A stretch of DNA of 64,000 nucleotides from Mesorhizobium sp. GbtcB19 (GTDB lineage: Bacteria; Pseudomonadota; Alphaproteobacteria; Rhizobiales; Rhizobiaceae), in NCBI RefSeq assembly GCF_019091085.1, contig NZ_JAGXJY010000012.1, forward strand, positions 62,001-126,000, read 5' to 3'. Positions 8,523 through 16,399 of this stretch are shown here, one piece after another. A program made the translations under genes and the position numbers. The notes under the pieces were generated by a model. It saw only the letters and a list, made by a program, of their open reading frames with translations, was not told where the DNA came from and did no database searches. Numbering within the stretch: the first letter of the stretch is position 1; every line of letters begins with the position of its first letter.

Positions 8523-9146
8523 TCATCCGGGCATCGGCACCGTCACCCGCCGCAACGTCAGATTGATGCGGCCGCCATGCTTCAACAGCGCCGACGTCGC
8601 GGGGTAGATGCGGTCGACGCCGTGGAAGGCGAGGCGGCCTTCGCCGCCAAGCACGACGACGTCGCCGCTTTTCAGCCTGAACGATTTCGTGCCGCCTTCG
8701 CGCGTCGACTGGCCGACCCGGAACAGGCAGTCGTCGCCCAGCGAGACCGACACCACGGGCGCGGCGAAATCCTTCTCGTCGCGATCCTGGTGCAGGCCCA
8801 TTTTGGCATCCGCCGAATAGAAATTGACCAGGCAGGCCTCGGGCGGATGCGGGTACGCCGAAACCTCGCGCCACAATTGCAGCAAAGCCTCGGGGATCGG
8901 CGGCCAGGGCTCGCCCGTCACCGGATGCGTCGGCTGGTAGCGATAGCCGCCATCCTTGTCGGTCACCCAGCCAAGCGCGCCGCAATTGGTCATGCGCACG
9001 CTCATCTCCTTGCCCGTGCGCGGCATGGCCGGCACATAGAGCGGGGCTGCCTGCACGACGCGCCTGATCTCCTCGACCAGCGCCTCCTGGGCGGGGCGCG
9101 CGAGGTAACCCGGCATATGGCGGACGCCTTTCGGCAAAACGAGCAT
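8523..9146 (-). CDS. alkB: alpha-ketoglutarate-dependent DNA/RNA dealkylase AlkB
   Basis: AlkB oxidatively removes 1-methyladenine and 3-methylcytosine lesions using Fe(II), O2 and 2-oxoglutarate. The 207-residue protein has the full facial triad H119-x-D121 (LHQDRDEKDF) and H175 (LAFHGVDRI), plus the 2-oxoglutarate-binding arginines in RINLTLRR (193, 199). The nucleotide-recognition lid includes GYRYQPTHPVTGEPWPPIP. Length and motif spacing match bacterial AlkB. It stands alone, with no ada gene in the window, downstream of the LysM gene terminator. Confidence 0.95.
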   Translation of the reverse strand: MLVLPKGVRHMPGYLARPAQEALVEEIRRVVQAAPLYVPAMPRTGKEMSVRMTNCGALGWVTDKDGGYRYQPTHPVTGEPWPPIPEALLQLWREVSAYPHPPEACLVNFYSADAKMGLHQDRDEKDFAAPVVSVSLGDDCLFRVGQSTREGGTKSFRLKSGDVVVLGGEGRLAFHGVDRIYPATSALLKHGGRINLTLRRVTVPMPG

Positions 9147-9184
9147 GGGTCGATCCTGTTGACTGGCCCAAGCATGCCACCGGC

Positions 9185-9216
9185 AAAAGAAAACGGCGAC
9201 CCGAAAGCCGCCGTTT
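9185..9216 (-). terminator. rho-independent terminator after the BON-LysM gene
   Basis: Read on the minus strand, a GC-rich stem (AAACGGCGGC paired with GTCGCCGTTT) with a short loop is followed by TTCTTTTGC. It lies 24 bases beyond the stop of the BON-LysM gene and before alkB, so it should separate the two transcripts. Confidence 0.75.
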
Positions 9217-9239
9217 GCCCGATTTCCGCGATATGCCCG

Positions 9240-9716
9240 TCAGGCCGGGTTGAGATCCGGTATGCGCAGCACCTGGCCCGGATAGATCTTGTCGGGATGC
9301 GTCAGCATCGGCTTGTTGGCCTCGAAGATGACGTTGTTCTTCGCGCCCTGACCCTTGCCGTAGGATTTTTCGGCGATCTTCCAGAGATTGTCGCCCTTCT
9401 GCACCGTGTAGAATGTCGGTTCCTTGGCCGACGCCGCCTGGCCGGCTCCGGGCGCGACTTTCAGCTCGTCGGCCTGCACCTTGGAGACGCCGAGCGTGTT
9501 GCCGACCGCGATCACCGCTTTCTCGAAGACCGACTGGTCCTTGACCGTGCCCTTCAGCACCGCGGTGTCGCCCTGGACGACGACGTCGACGCCGTCGGTG
9601 CCGAGCTTGTGCGAATCCAGTTCCTTCTTCAGTGAATCCGCGGTCGGCGATGCTTCGTCCTCACCGCCGATGCCGAGCTTCTTGCCGACGCCTTTGACGA
9701 AATCGAAAATACCCAT
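9240..9716 (-). CDS. lysM: BON-LysM domain protein (YgaU/Kbp type)
   Basis: The 158-residue soluble protein has an N-terminal amphipathic segment (MGIFDFVKGVGKKLGIG), a BON domain at about 30-88 (GVDVVVQGDTAVLKGTVKDQ) and a C-terminal LysM domain at about 100-152 (YTVQKGDNLWKIAEKSYGKG to YPGQVLRIP). This is the architecture of E. coli YgaU/Kbp, a cytoplasmic potassium-binding protein. No signal peptide is visible, so a role in cell-wall binding should not be assumed. It is a single-gene transcript with its own terminator. Confidence 0.92.
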   Translation of the reverse strand: MGIFDFVKGVGKKLGIGGEDEASPTADSLKKELDSHKLGTDGVDVVVQGDTAVLKGTVKDQSVFEKAVIAVGNTLGVSKVQADELKVAPGAGQAASAKEPTFYTVQKGDNLWKIAEKSYGKGQGAKNNVIFEANKPMLTHPDKIYPGQVLRIPDLNPA

Positions 9717-9795
9717 TGCTGGTCTCCTCGCTGTTGCAGCAATCGGAGCTTGCCATCTGCAACCCTGAATTGGAAGCAGCCGATTTCAACGGTGC

Positions 9796-10245
9796 TTAAT
9801 CATTCTCGACCCGGCCGCGCAGCTTCTTCACCGTCGAGCGGCCTGCCTTGCTCTTGAGGCGGCGCTCCACTGCGCCTTTGGAAGGCCTGGTCTTCTTGCG
9901 CGGCGGCGGTGGCGGTTCGGCCGCCTTGGCGATCAGCGCGGTCAGTCGCGCCCGCGCATCGGCGCGGTTCTGCTCCTGGGTGCGGAAGCGGCCCGCCTCG
10001 ATGACGATGACGCCGTCCTTGGTGGCGCGCTGGCCGGCAAGCTTGATCGCGCGGGCGCGGACCCGCTCGGACAGGCCCGAAGCGTTTGCCGCGTCGAAGC
10101 GCAGCTGCACCGCGGTGGCCACCTTGTTGACGTTCTGTCCGCCCGGACCGGAGGAACGGATGAAATCCTCATGCAGGTCGCCGGGGCGGATGACCGCTTC
10201 TCCCGATATGATGATGTCGTCGTCGCTCGCCATGCGCGCAGTCAT
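9796..10245 (-). CDS. arfB: alternative ribosome-rescue factor ArfB (YaeJ)
   Basis: ArfB hydrolyses peptidyl-tRNA on ribosomes stalled without a stop codon. The 149-residue protein has the class-I release-factor catalytic motif SSGPGGQNVNK with GGQ at 35-37. Its basic, unstructured C-terminal tail (PPPPPRKKTRPSKGAVERRLKSKAGRSTVKKLRGR) enters the empty mRNA channel in this family. Length is typical. An internal ATG at 10233 is an alternative start. It backs up trans-translation and is common in alphaproteobacteria. Confidence 0.95.
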   Translation of the reverse strand: MTARMASDDDIIISGEAVIRPGDLHEDFIRSSGPGGQNVNKVATAVQLRFDAANASGLSERVRARAIKLAGQRATKDGVIVIEAGRFRTQEQNRADARARLTALIAKAAEPPPPPRKKTRPSKGAVERRLKSKAGRSTVKKLRGRVEND

Positions 10246-10260
10246 GGCGCGGCGGCGACC

Positions 10261-10291
10261 AAAAGAAAAGGCCCGACTTGAAGGCCGGGCC
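10261..10291 (-). terminator. rho-independent terminator of pckA
   Basis: On the minus strand the stem GGCCCGGC/GTCGGGCC with loop CTTCAA is followed by TTTTCTTTT. It lies 27 bases beyond the pckA stop codon and upstream of arfB. Confidence 0.85.
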
Positions 10292-10317
10292 CTGGAGGGA
10301 ATGCCTGGAGACGGTTG

Positions 10318-11928
10318 CTACTCTGCCGCTTCCTGCAGGCGCGGCGCCGCGCCCAGGATGGTGGCGTCGACGTGACGCTCGAACTTCTCGAAATTGGTCG
10401 CGAACATGTTGACCAGCTTAGAGGCCTGGCGGTCGTAACCGGCCTTGTCCGCCCAGGTCGAGCGCGGGTCGAGAATGGCGCCGTCGACGCCCGGAACCGC
10501 CACCGGCACCGCGAAGCCGAAATTGGCGTCGGTGCGGAACTCGGCCGATTTCAGCGAACCGTCGAGCGCGGCGCCCAGAAGAGCGCGCGTCACCTTGATC
10601 GGCATGCGGCGGCCGGTGCCGTAGGCGCCGCCGGTCCAGCCGGTGTTGACCAGCCAGCAGTCGACGCCGTGGCTGGCGATCAGCTCGCGCAGCAGATTGC
10701 CGTATTCGGACGGATGGCGCGGCATGAACGGCGCGCCGAAGCAGGTCGAGAACGTCGCCTCCGGCTCTGTGACGCCCTTTTCCGTGCCGGCGACCTTGGC
10801 GGTGTAGCCGGACAGGAAGTGGTACATCGCCTGCGCCGGTGTCAGCCTGGCGATCGGCGGCATCACGCCGAAAGCATCGGCGGTCAGCATGATGATGTTT
10901 TTCGGGTGACCGGCGCGGCCGGTCTTCGAGGCATTGGGGATGAAGTCCAGCGGATAGGCGCAGCGCGTGTTCTCGGTCAGGCTGCCGTCGTTGAAATCCG
11001 GCACGCGGCCGGCATCGAGCACGACGTTCTCCAGCACCGTGCCGAAGCGCTGCGTGGTGGCGAAGATTTCCGGCTCGGCCTCTGCCGAAAGCCTGATCGT
11101 CTTGGCGTAGCAGCCGCCCTCGAAATTGAAGATGCCGTGCGGACCCCAGCCATGCTCGTCGTCGCCGATCAGCGTGCGCGACGGGTCCGCGGAAAGCGTC
11201 GTCTTGCCGGTGCCGGACAGGCCGAAGAACACAGCGGCGTCGCCGTCCGGCCCCTCATTGGCCGAGCAGTGCATCGGCATGACGCCCTTTGCCGGCAGCA
11301 GGTAGTTCAGCATGGTGAACACCGACTTCTTCATCTCGCCGGCATAGGACGTGCCGCCGATCAGCACGATCTTGCGGCTGAGATCGACCGCGATCACGGT
11401 TTCGGTGCGGGTGCCGTGGCGCGCCGGATCGGCGCGGAAGGAGGGCAGGTCGATGATCGTCATGTCGGGGACGAAGCGCTCGAGTTCGGCGGCTTGCGGA
11501 CGGATCAACAGGTTGCGGATGAACAGCGAATGCCAGGCGAATTCGGTGACGACGCGGACCGGCAGCTTGAGGTCGGCGTCGGCGCCGCCAACCAGGTCCT
11601 GGACATAGAGATCCTTGTCCGCCGCATGGGCGCGGAAGTCGGAAAGCAATGCCTCGAACTGGGCGGGCGAGATCGCCTTGTTGTTGTCCCACCAGACATG
11701 CGGCTCGGTCGCCTCGTCGCGCACGACGAATTTGTCCTTCGGCGAACGCCCGGTGTGCTGGCCGGTCTCGGCGAGCAGGGCGCCCTGCGCGGTCAATCTC
11801 GCCTCGCCGCGCCGGATCGCTTCCTCGTAGAGTTCGGCCGCACCGAAATTGTAGCGCACCACGCCCGTGGTCTTCAGGCCGATCGCGTCAATCGCGCAGT
11901 CGGGGTTGCGTTTGCCGGCTTCCGACAT
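10318..11928 (-). CDS. pckA: phosphoenolpyruvate carboxykinase (ATP)
   Basis: The enzyme converts oxaloacetate plus ATP to phosphoenolpyruvate, the first gluconeogenic step during growth on C4-dicarboxylates. The 536-residue protein has the kinase-1a P-loop [11 protein letters not shown], the metal-binding region [10 protein letters not shown] and the substrate loop RCAYPLDFI, at full family length. The start at 11928 has GAGG eight bases upstream; the longer frame to 11955 lacks support. It is monocistronic with a clear terminator. Two LacI-type operator cores lie upstream, which fits control by PckR, the LacI/GalR-family regulator of pckA described in Sinorhizobium. PckR itself is not in the window. 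Confidence 0.97.
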   Translation of the reverse strand: MSEAGKRNPDCAIDAIGLKTTGVVRYNFGAAELYEEAIRRGEARLTAQGALLAETGQHTGRSPKDKFVVRDEATEPHVWWDNNKAISPAQFEALLSDFRAHAADKDLYVQDLVGGADADLKLPVRVVTEFAWHSLFIRNLLIRPQAAELERFVPDMTIIDLPSFRADPARHGTRTETVIAVDLSRKIVLIGGTSYAGEMKKSVFTMLNYLLPAKGVMPMHCSANEGPDGDAAVFFGLSGTGKTTLSADPSRTLIGDDEHGWGPHGIFNFEGGCYAKTIRLSAEAEPEIFATTQRFGTVLENVVLDAGRVPDFNDGSLTENTRCAYPLDFIPNASKTGRAGHPKNIIMLTADAFGVMPPIARLTPAQAMYHFLSGYTAKVAGTEKGVTEPEATFSTCFGAPFMPRHPSEYGNLLRELIASHGVDCWLVNTGWTGGAYGTGRRMPIKVTRALLGAALDGSLKSAEFRTDANFGFAVPVAVPGVDGAILDPRSTWADKAGYDRQASKLVNMFATNFEKFERHVDATILGAAPRLQEAAE

Positions 11929-12032
11929 CAAATTTCCTCTCTGGATTGGCCGCATCTGACGGGTGATTTCCCGGAGCCCGCGCTGGGGCTGCCAGGTTCA
12001 GAACCAGAAAAGCCGAATGATATCAAATCTTT

Positions 12033-12070
12033 AATCGATTTAAAAAATTTGAAAGTTGTTTAAATCGTTT
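12033..12070 (-). promoter_or_regulatory. pair of LacI/GalR-type operator cores upstream of pckA
   Basis: Two matches to the LacI/GalR half-site core AANCGNTT are present: AATCGATT at 12033-12040 and AATCGTTT at 12063-12070. Their centres are exactly 30 bp apart (about three helical turns), in an AT-rich island unlike the surrounding DNA. The longer inverted repeat CGATTTAAA (12036-12044) / TTTAAATCG (12059-12067) spans both. The sites lie about 105-142 bp upstream of the pckA ATG. The rest of the 340-bp pckA-chvI gap shows nothing else I can name. Confidence 0.6.
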
Positions 12071-12268
12071 ATATGTGCAAAAACCCATAGGGGTTGCCCA
12101 AAGGATTGGCAGGCTTCACTCGTCCAATCCCAATACGGGTGCGATCGTGTGTGACGGCAGGCCGCCCGTGACTTCGGACCGGGCCCGTGCCACATTTTGT
12201 ACCCAATTTGTCCTGCAAAAGCCCCTTCTCGACGACAGAAGGGACAGCTCATGAGGGAGCCGCTTGAA

Positions 12269-12970
12269 ATGGCAACAATCGCGCTTGTCGACGACGACCG
12301 CAACATTCTGACCTCGGTGTCGATCGCGCTCGAGTCCGAGGGCTATCGGGTCGAAACCTACACGGACGGCGCGTCGGCGCTGGAAGGCCTGGCGGCGCGG
12401 CCGCCGAACCTCGCCATCCTCGACATCAAGATGCCGCGCATGGACGGCATGGAACTGTTGCGCCGCATGCGCCAGAAGTCGGACCTGCCGGTCATCTTCC
12501 TGACCTCCAAGGACGACGAGATCGACGAATTGTTCGGCCTCAAGATGGGCGCCGACGACTTCATCCGCAAACCGTTCTCGCAGCGCTTGCTGGTCGAGCG
12601 GGTGCGCGCGGTGCTGCGCCGGACCAGCGCCCGCGAGGCGGCGGCCAAGGCGCCCACCCAGCAGGCCCGCTCGCTCGAACGCGGCCAGTTGGTGATGGAC
12701 CAGGAGCGGCATACCTGCACCTGGAAGGGCGAGCCGGTGACGCTGACGGTGACCGAGTTCCTCATCCTGCATTCGCTGGCGCAGCGCCCGGGTGTGGTAA
12801 AAAGCCGTGATGCGCTGATGGATTCGGCCTATGATGAACAGGTCTATGTTGACGACCGCACCATCGACAGCCACATCAAGCGGCTGCGCAAGAAGTTCAA
12901 GGCCGTCGACGACGACTTCGAGATGATCGAAACCCTTTACGGAGTCGGGTACCGGTTTCGAGAGGCGTGA
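12269..12970 (+). CDS. chvI: response regulator ChvI
   Basis: This OmpR-family response regulator of the acid/envelope-stress two-component system is essential for host interaction in many rhizobia. From the ATG at 12269 it has 233 residues: a receiver domain with phospho-acceptor D52 in [13 protein letters not shown], conserved K in FLTSKDD, and a winged-helix DNA-binding domain ending [15 protein letters not shown] and [11 protein letters not shown]. The start aligns with other ChvI proteins, which begin M[13 protein letters not shown]. An in-frame ATG at 12251 with AGGGA upstream would add six residues and cannot be excluded. chvG follows after a 147-bp gap filled by a repeat. Confidence 0.95.
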   Translation: MATIALVDDDRNILTSVSIALESEGYRVETYTDGASALEGLAARPPNLAILDIKMPRMDGMELLRRMRQKSDLPVIFLTSKDDEIDELFGLKMGADDFIRKPFSQRLLVERVRAVLRRTSAREAAAKAPTQQARSLERGQLVMDQERHTCTWKGEPVTLTVTEFLILHSLAQRPGVVKSRDALMDSAYDEQVYVDDRTIDSHIKRLRKKFKAVDDDFEMIETLYGVGYRFREA

Positions 12971-12975
12971 GATAG

Positions 12976-13092
12976 GGAATAGGCAGTAGGCAGATAGTCG
13001 GTAATCAGCTTGAATGGTGCGAGCGGCCAGTTAATGCATCGCTGCAATTTCAGCCATTTCTCTTTGCCTACTGCCTACTTCCTACTGCCTAC
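12976..13092. repeat. heptamer (TGCCTAC) inverted repeat between chvI and chvG
   Basis: Four consecutive TGCCTAC-type heptamers occur at 13065-13092 (the third is TTCCTAC). Two reverse-complement heptamers, ATAGGCA and GTAGGCA, lie at 12979-12992. The arms GGAATAGGCAGTAGGCAG (12976-12993) and TGCCTACTGCCTACTTCC (13065-13082) can pair with two mismatches, closing a loop of about 70 bases. The element occupies nearly all of the gap between two genes expected to be co-transcribed. Confidence 0.8.
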
Positions 13093-13117
13093 TCACCAAA
13101 CAGGGAACTGCTAGTCG

Positions 13118-14902
13118 ATGGCAGTGGAAGTAGAGCGAGGCAGACGGGCGGGCGCGGCAAGGCGTCCGCCGCGTATCGTGCCCGCCTTCGTGTCGAAATT
13201 CACGGTGCCGATGCGCCGGTTTCTCGGCCATCACATCTTCTCCAGCCTGACGCGGCGTATCCTGTTCCTCAACCTGGCCGGCCTCGCCGTGCTGGTCACC
13301 GGCATCCTTTATCTCAACACCTTCCGCGACGGACTGATCGACGCGCGCGTCGAAAGCCTGATGACGCAGGGCGAGATCATCGCCGGCGCGATCGCGGCTT
13401 CGGCGACCGTCGAGACCGATTCGATCAGCATCGATCCGGAAAAGCTGCTTGAGCTGCAGGCCGGCGAAAGCCTGGGACCTGGCTCGGACCAGCTCGACAA
13501 TCTCGACTTCCCGATCAATCCCGAGCGCGTCGCGCCGGTGCTGCGAAGGCTGATCTCGCCGACGCGCACACGCGCCCGCATCTACGACCGGGATGCCAAT
13601 CTTTTGCTGGATTCGCGTCATCTCTATTCGCGCGGCCAGATCCTGCGCTACGACCTGCCGCCCGTCGACGACGAGCAGCCCGGCATTGTCGAGCGGGTTG
13701 AGAAGTTTGTCTTCGACTTCTTCCGCAACAAGGACCTGCCGGTCTATCACGAGCAGCCCGGCGGCAATGGCGCCGCCTTCCCGGAAGTGGTCAAGGCGCT
13801 GACCGGCAGCCCGTCGACCATCGTGCGGGTGAGCGAGCAGGGCGAGCAGATCGTCTCGGTAGCGGTGCCGATCCAGCGTTTTCGCGCTGTATTGGGTGTG
13901 CTGATGCTGTCCACCGAAGGCGGCGATATCGACAAGATCGTCGCGGCCGAGCGCAAGGCGATCCTGCGCGTGTTCGGTGTGGCGGCTTTGGTCACCGCCA
14001 TCCTGTCGATGCTGCTCGCCTCCACCATCGCCAATCCGCTGCGGCGGCTGTCCGCCGCCGCGGTCCGCGTGCGGCGCGGCGTCAAGAGCCGCGAAGAGAT
14101 CCCGGATTTCTCCGACCGGCAGGACGAGATCGGCAATCTGTCCATCGCCGTGCGCGACATGACGAATGCGCTGTACGCGAGAATCGAGGCGATCGAGAGT
14201 TTTGCGGCGGACGTGTCGCATGAACTGAAGAACCCGCTGACGTCGCTGCGCAGCGCGGTCGAAACGCTGCCGCTGGCGAAGAACGAGAACTCGCGCGGCC
14301 GGTTGATGGAAATCATCCAGCACGATGTGAGGCGGCTCGACCGGCTGATCACCGACATCTCGGATGCCTCGCGGCTCGACGCCGAGCTGGCGCGCGAGGA
14401 TGCGGCGATCGTCGACCTGAAGAAATTCACCACCGATCTGATCGCCGTCTCGCGCGAGACGACGCGCAACAAGAAGGCCGTCGAGATCGAGCTCAAGGTC
14501 GCCAAGCTGCCGGCCGGCGCCAAAGGCTATTTCGTTTCCGGCCATGATCTCAGGATCGGTCAGGTCATCACCAACCTGATCGAGAACGCGCGCTCCTTCG
14601 TGCCCGACGAGCATGGCCACATCGCCATTTCGCTGGCGCGCGCGGGCAAGTTCAACATCATCACCGTCGACGACAATGGTCCAGGCATCCGGGCGGAGAA
14701 GATCGACCGCATCTTCGAGCGCTTCTACACCGACCGGCCGGCCGGCGAGGCGTTCGGCCAGAATTCCGGCCTCGGGCTGTCGATCAGCCGCCAGATCGTC
14801 GAGGCGCATGGCGGCACGCTGACGGCCGAGAACATCCCCGGCACCAAGCCCGGCGAGATCAAGGGCGCGCGCTTCGTGGTGACGCTGCCGGCGGAAGGCT
14901 GA
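13118..14902 (+). CDS. chvG: sensor histidine kinase ChvG
   Basis: The inner-membrane kinase partner of ChvI has 594 residues. A cytoplasmic N-terminus is followed by TM1 (ILFLNLAGLAVLVTGILYL, about 48-66), a large periplasmic sensor domain (about 70-280) with DRDANLLLDSR, TM2 (about 287-307), a HAMP linker, the HisKA box ESFAADVSHELKNPLTSL with His368, and the catalytic domain (NLIENA; DNGPGI; GLGLSI). Family order and length are complete. It controls envelope, exopolysaccharide and motility genes in related bacteria through the periplasmic ExoR inhibitor; exoR is not visible here. hprK follows 10 bases later, so expression is probably shared. Confidence 0.96.
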   Translation: MAVEVERGRRAGAARRPPRIVPAFVSKFTVPMRRFLGHHIFSSLTRRILFLNLAGLAVLVTGILYLNTFRDGLIDARVESLMTQGEIIAGAIAASATVETDSISIDPEKLLELQAGESLGPGSDQLDNLDFPINPERVAPVLRRLISPTRTRARIYDRDANLLLDSRHLYSRGQILRYDLPPVDDEQPGIVERVEKFVFDFFRNKDLPVYHEQPGGNGAAFPEVVKALTGSPSTIVRVSEQGEQIVSVAVPIQRFRAVLGVLMLSTEGGDIDKIVAAERKAILRVFGVAALVTAILSMLLASTIANPLRRLSAAAVRVRRGVKSREEIPDFSDRQDEIGNLSIAVRDMTNALYARIEAIESFAADVSHELKNPLTSLRSAVETLPLAKNENSRGRLMEIIQHDVRRLDRLITDISDASRLDAELAREDAAIVDLKKFTTDLIAVSRETTRNKKAVEIELKVAKLPAGAKGYFVSGHDLRIGQVITNLIENARSFVPDEHGHIAISLARAGKFNIITVDDNGPGIRAEKIDRIFERFYTDRPAGEAFGQNSGLGLSISRQIVEAHGGTLTAENIPGTKPGEIKGARFVVTLPAEG

Positions 14903-14912
14903 TCCGACCGGC

Positions 14913-15374
14913 ATGTCCGACCCTGCCGTGAAGCCCGAAAACATCCATGGAACGGCGATCCTTATCGGCGATTGCGGCGTCCTCATCACCGGGCCGTCAG
15001 GCGCCGGCAAGACGACACTGGCGCTGACGCTCATCGACCATTGCCGGGCGCGCGGACTGTTTTCGTGTCTGATCAGCGACGACAGGCTGCTTGCCGTGGC
15101 GCATGGCGGGCGGCTGGTCTGCCGCGCGCCGGCCGCCATCGCCGGCCTCGCAGAGGTGCCAGGTTTCATTCCATGTCCGTTGCCGTTCGAGCCGGGCGGC
15201 GTGATCGACCTGCATATCCGGCTCGTGCCGAAGGAAGAAATGGCCCGTTTCCAGGAAGATATCAGCGAGCCGGTCGCAGGCTGTCCTGTGCCACGCATCG
15301 ATCTTGCCGAGCGCAACGCAGCCTCCGCCCTGCCGGCGGTTATGGCGCGGCTGTCGATCCAGCCTTTTTCATGA
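14913..15374 (+). CDS. hprK: HPr kinase/phosphorylase, short alphaproteobacterial form
   Basis: The enzyme phosphorylates and dephosphorylates HPr on its regulatory serine. The 153-residue protein is only the C-terminal catalytic half of the Bacillus-type enzyme, as is usual in alphaproteobacteria. The Walker A motif ITGPSGAGKTTLAL is at 25-38 and the catalytic LISDDRLLAV near 53-62, followed by RAPAAIAGLAEVPG. The N-terminal domain of Gram-positive HprK is absent, which is the family norm here and not a truncation. Its position between chvG and the PTS genes supports the known link between ChvG/I signalling and the regulatory PTS. Confidence 0.93.
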   Translation: MSDPAVKPENIHGTAILIGDCGVLITGPSGAGKTTLALTLIDHCRARGLFSCLISDDRLLAVAHGGRLVCRAPAAIAGLAEVPGFIPCPLPFEPGGVIDLHIRLVPKEEMARFQEDISEPVAGCPVPRIDLAERNAASALPAVMARLSIQPFS

Positions 15375-15538
15375 TCCGTCCCGGGTTTTTTGTTGCGATG
15401 CGTCAAAATGGCCCGGGCCGCCGCAATTTTGGGCTTGTCAACCGGCCGCGCGTCGACAAGATAGCGCTCCCGCCGCCTGGAATGGCTGGCGAACATAAGA
15501 TACGCCTGTGAAGCGGCGATGACGGGAGCCACCAGAGA

Positions 15539-15940
15539 ATGATCGGACTCGTGCTCGTGACGCACGGTCAACTCGCCACCGAGTTCCGGCATGCCGTAGA
15601 GCATGTCGTCGGGCCGCAAGACAATTTCGAAACCGTGGCGATCGGCGCCGACGACGACATGGAGCAGCGCCGGGCCGACATTGTCGACGCGGTTGCGCGC
15701 GTCGACACCGGCGCCGGCGTCATCGTGCTCACCGACATGTTCGGCGGCACGCCCTCGAACCTTGCCATCTCGGTGATGGAATCCGGCCGCACCGAGGTCA
15801 TCGCGGGCATGAACCTGCCGATGCTGATCAAGCTTTCGTCGATCCGCAAGGGCGACAACATGGCCGCCGCGCTCGACGAGGCACAGGCCGCGGGCCGCAA
15901 ATACATCAACGTCGCCAGTCAGCTCCTGAGCAGCAAATGA
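15539..15940 (+). CDS. PTS EIIA component, mannose/ascorbate family (regulatory)
   Basis: This 133-residue EIIA-Man-type protein has its phospho-acceptor His9 in LVLVTHGQLATEF and the conserved DMFGGTPSN segment at about 74-82. It accepts phosphate from HPr. No EIIB, EIIC or EIID gene is adjacent, so it most likely acts in regulation, not sugar uptake, as known for the incomplete PTS of alphaproteobacteria. Its last codon overlaps the HPr start as ATGA, so the two are translationally coupled. The gene is commonly called manX or ptsIIA; I leave the symbol open. Confidence 0.93.
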   Translation: MIGLVLVTHGQLATEFRHAVEHVVGPQDNFETVAIGADDDMEQRRADIVDAVARVDTGAGVIVLTDMFGGTPSNLAISVMESGRTEVIAGMNLPMLIKLSSIRKGDNMAAALDEAQAAGRKYINVASQLLSSK

Positions 15941-16233
15941 ACGCACCCGCGCCGCAGACGGATGAGGTGGTGCGGGAGTTCCCGATCATCAATCAGCGCG
16001 GCCTGCATGCGCGCGCTTCGGCCAAGTTCGTCCAGGTCGCCAGCGGCTTCGATGCCACCATCCATGTCGAGAAGGACGGCGTGAAGGTCGGCGGCACTTC
16101 GATCATGGGCCTGATGATGCTGGCGGCGAGCCCGGGCTATTCCATCCGCGTGATGGCCAGCGGCCCGGAAGCCTTGCCTGCTATGGACGCGCTGGAACAG
16201 CTGGTGGCCTCGCGTTTCGGCGAGGAAATCTAA
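15937..16233 (+). CDS. ptsH: HPr family phosphocarrier protein
   Basis: This 98-residue phosphocarrier has the active-site histidine His24 in NQRGLHARASAKF and the regulatory serine Ser55 in GGTSIMGLMML, the target of HprK. It relays phosphate from EI-Ntr (encoded elsewhere) to the EIIA next to it. Presence of both the His and Ser sites together with hprK argues that this PTS is controlled by seryl phosphorylation. The start overlaps the EIIA stop by four bases. No transport EII is linked. Confidence 0.94.
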   Translation: MNAPAPQTDEVVREFPIINQRGLHARASAKFVQVASGFDATIHVEKDGVKVGGTSIMGLMMLAASPGYSIRVMASGPEALPAMDALEQLVASRFGEEI

Positions 16234-16272
16234 TTTCCTAACCGCGGATCTCACGCCTCAAGACATGCGCGC

Positions 16273-16288
16273 ATAAAGATTTCTTTAT
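16273..16288 (+). promoter_or_regulatory. palindrome upstream of ahcY, possible operator
   Basis: ATAAAGA-TT-TCTTTAT is a perfect 7+7 inverted repeat with a two-base centre, 112 bases upstream of the ahcY ATG, in an AT-rich patch of a GC-rich gap. Short AT-rich palindromes of this form are typical sites for ArsR-type regulators, and SahR-like regulators of the S-adenosylhomocysteine cycle belong to that family. The assignment is inference. Confidence 0.45.
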
Positions 16289-16399
16289 ATCCCATTGTCG
16301 TCCCGCGGCCGATCTGCTAGTCAAGCCGGCAACCGCGCCCTCCCATGCGCCTCCCGGCGCCGGCGCGCCTTTGAGAAAAAATCACACCGGAGCACTGCC

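Noticed and set aside
12976-13092. Heptamer array considered as a CRISPR array
   Set aside because: The units are seven bases with no spacers, and no cas gene is present.
13082-15946. 954-codon minus-strand open frame over chvG, hprK and EIIA
   Set aside because: It runs opposite three well-supported genes and shows no domain. GC-rich codon bias removes stops on the opposite strand.
16234-16399. ahcY leader considered as an S-adenosylhomocysteine or SAM riboswitch
   Set aside because: I could not find the conserved core sequences by eye; only the AT-rich palindrome is clear.
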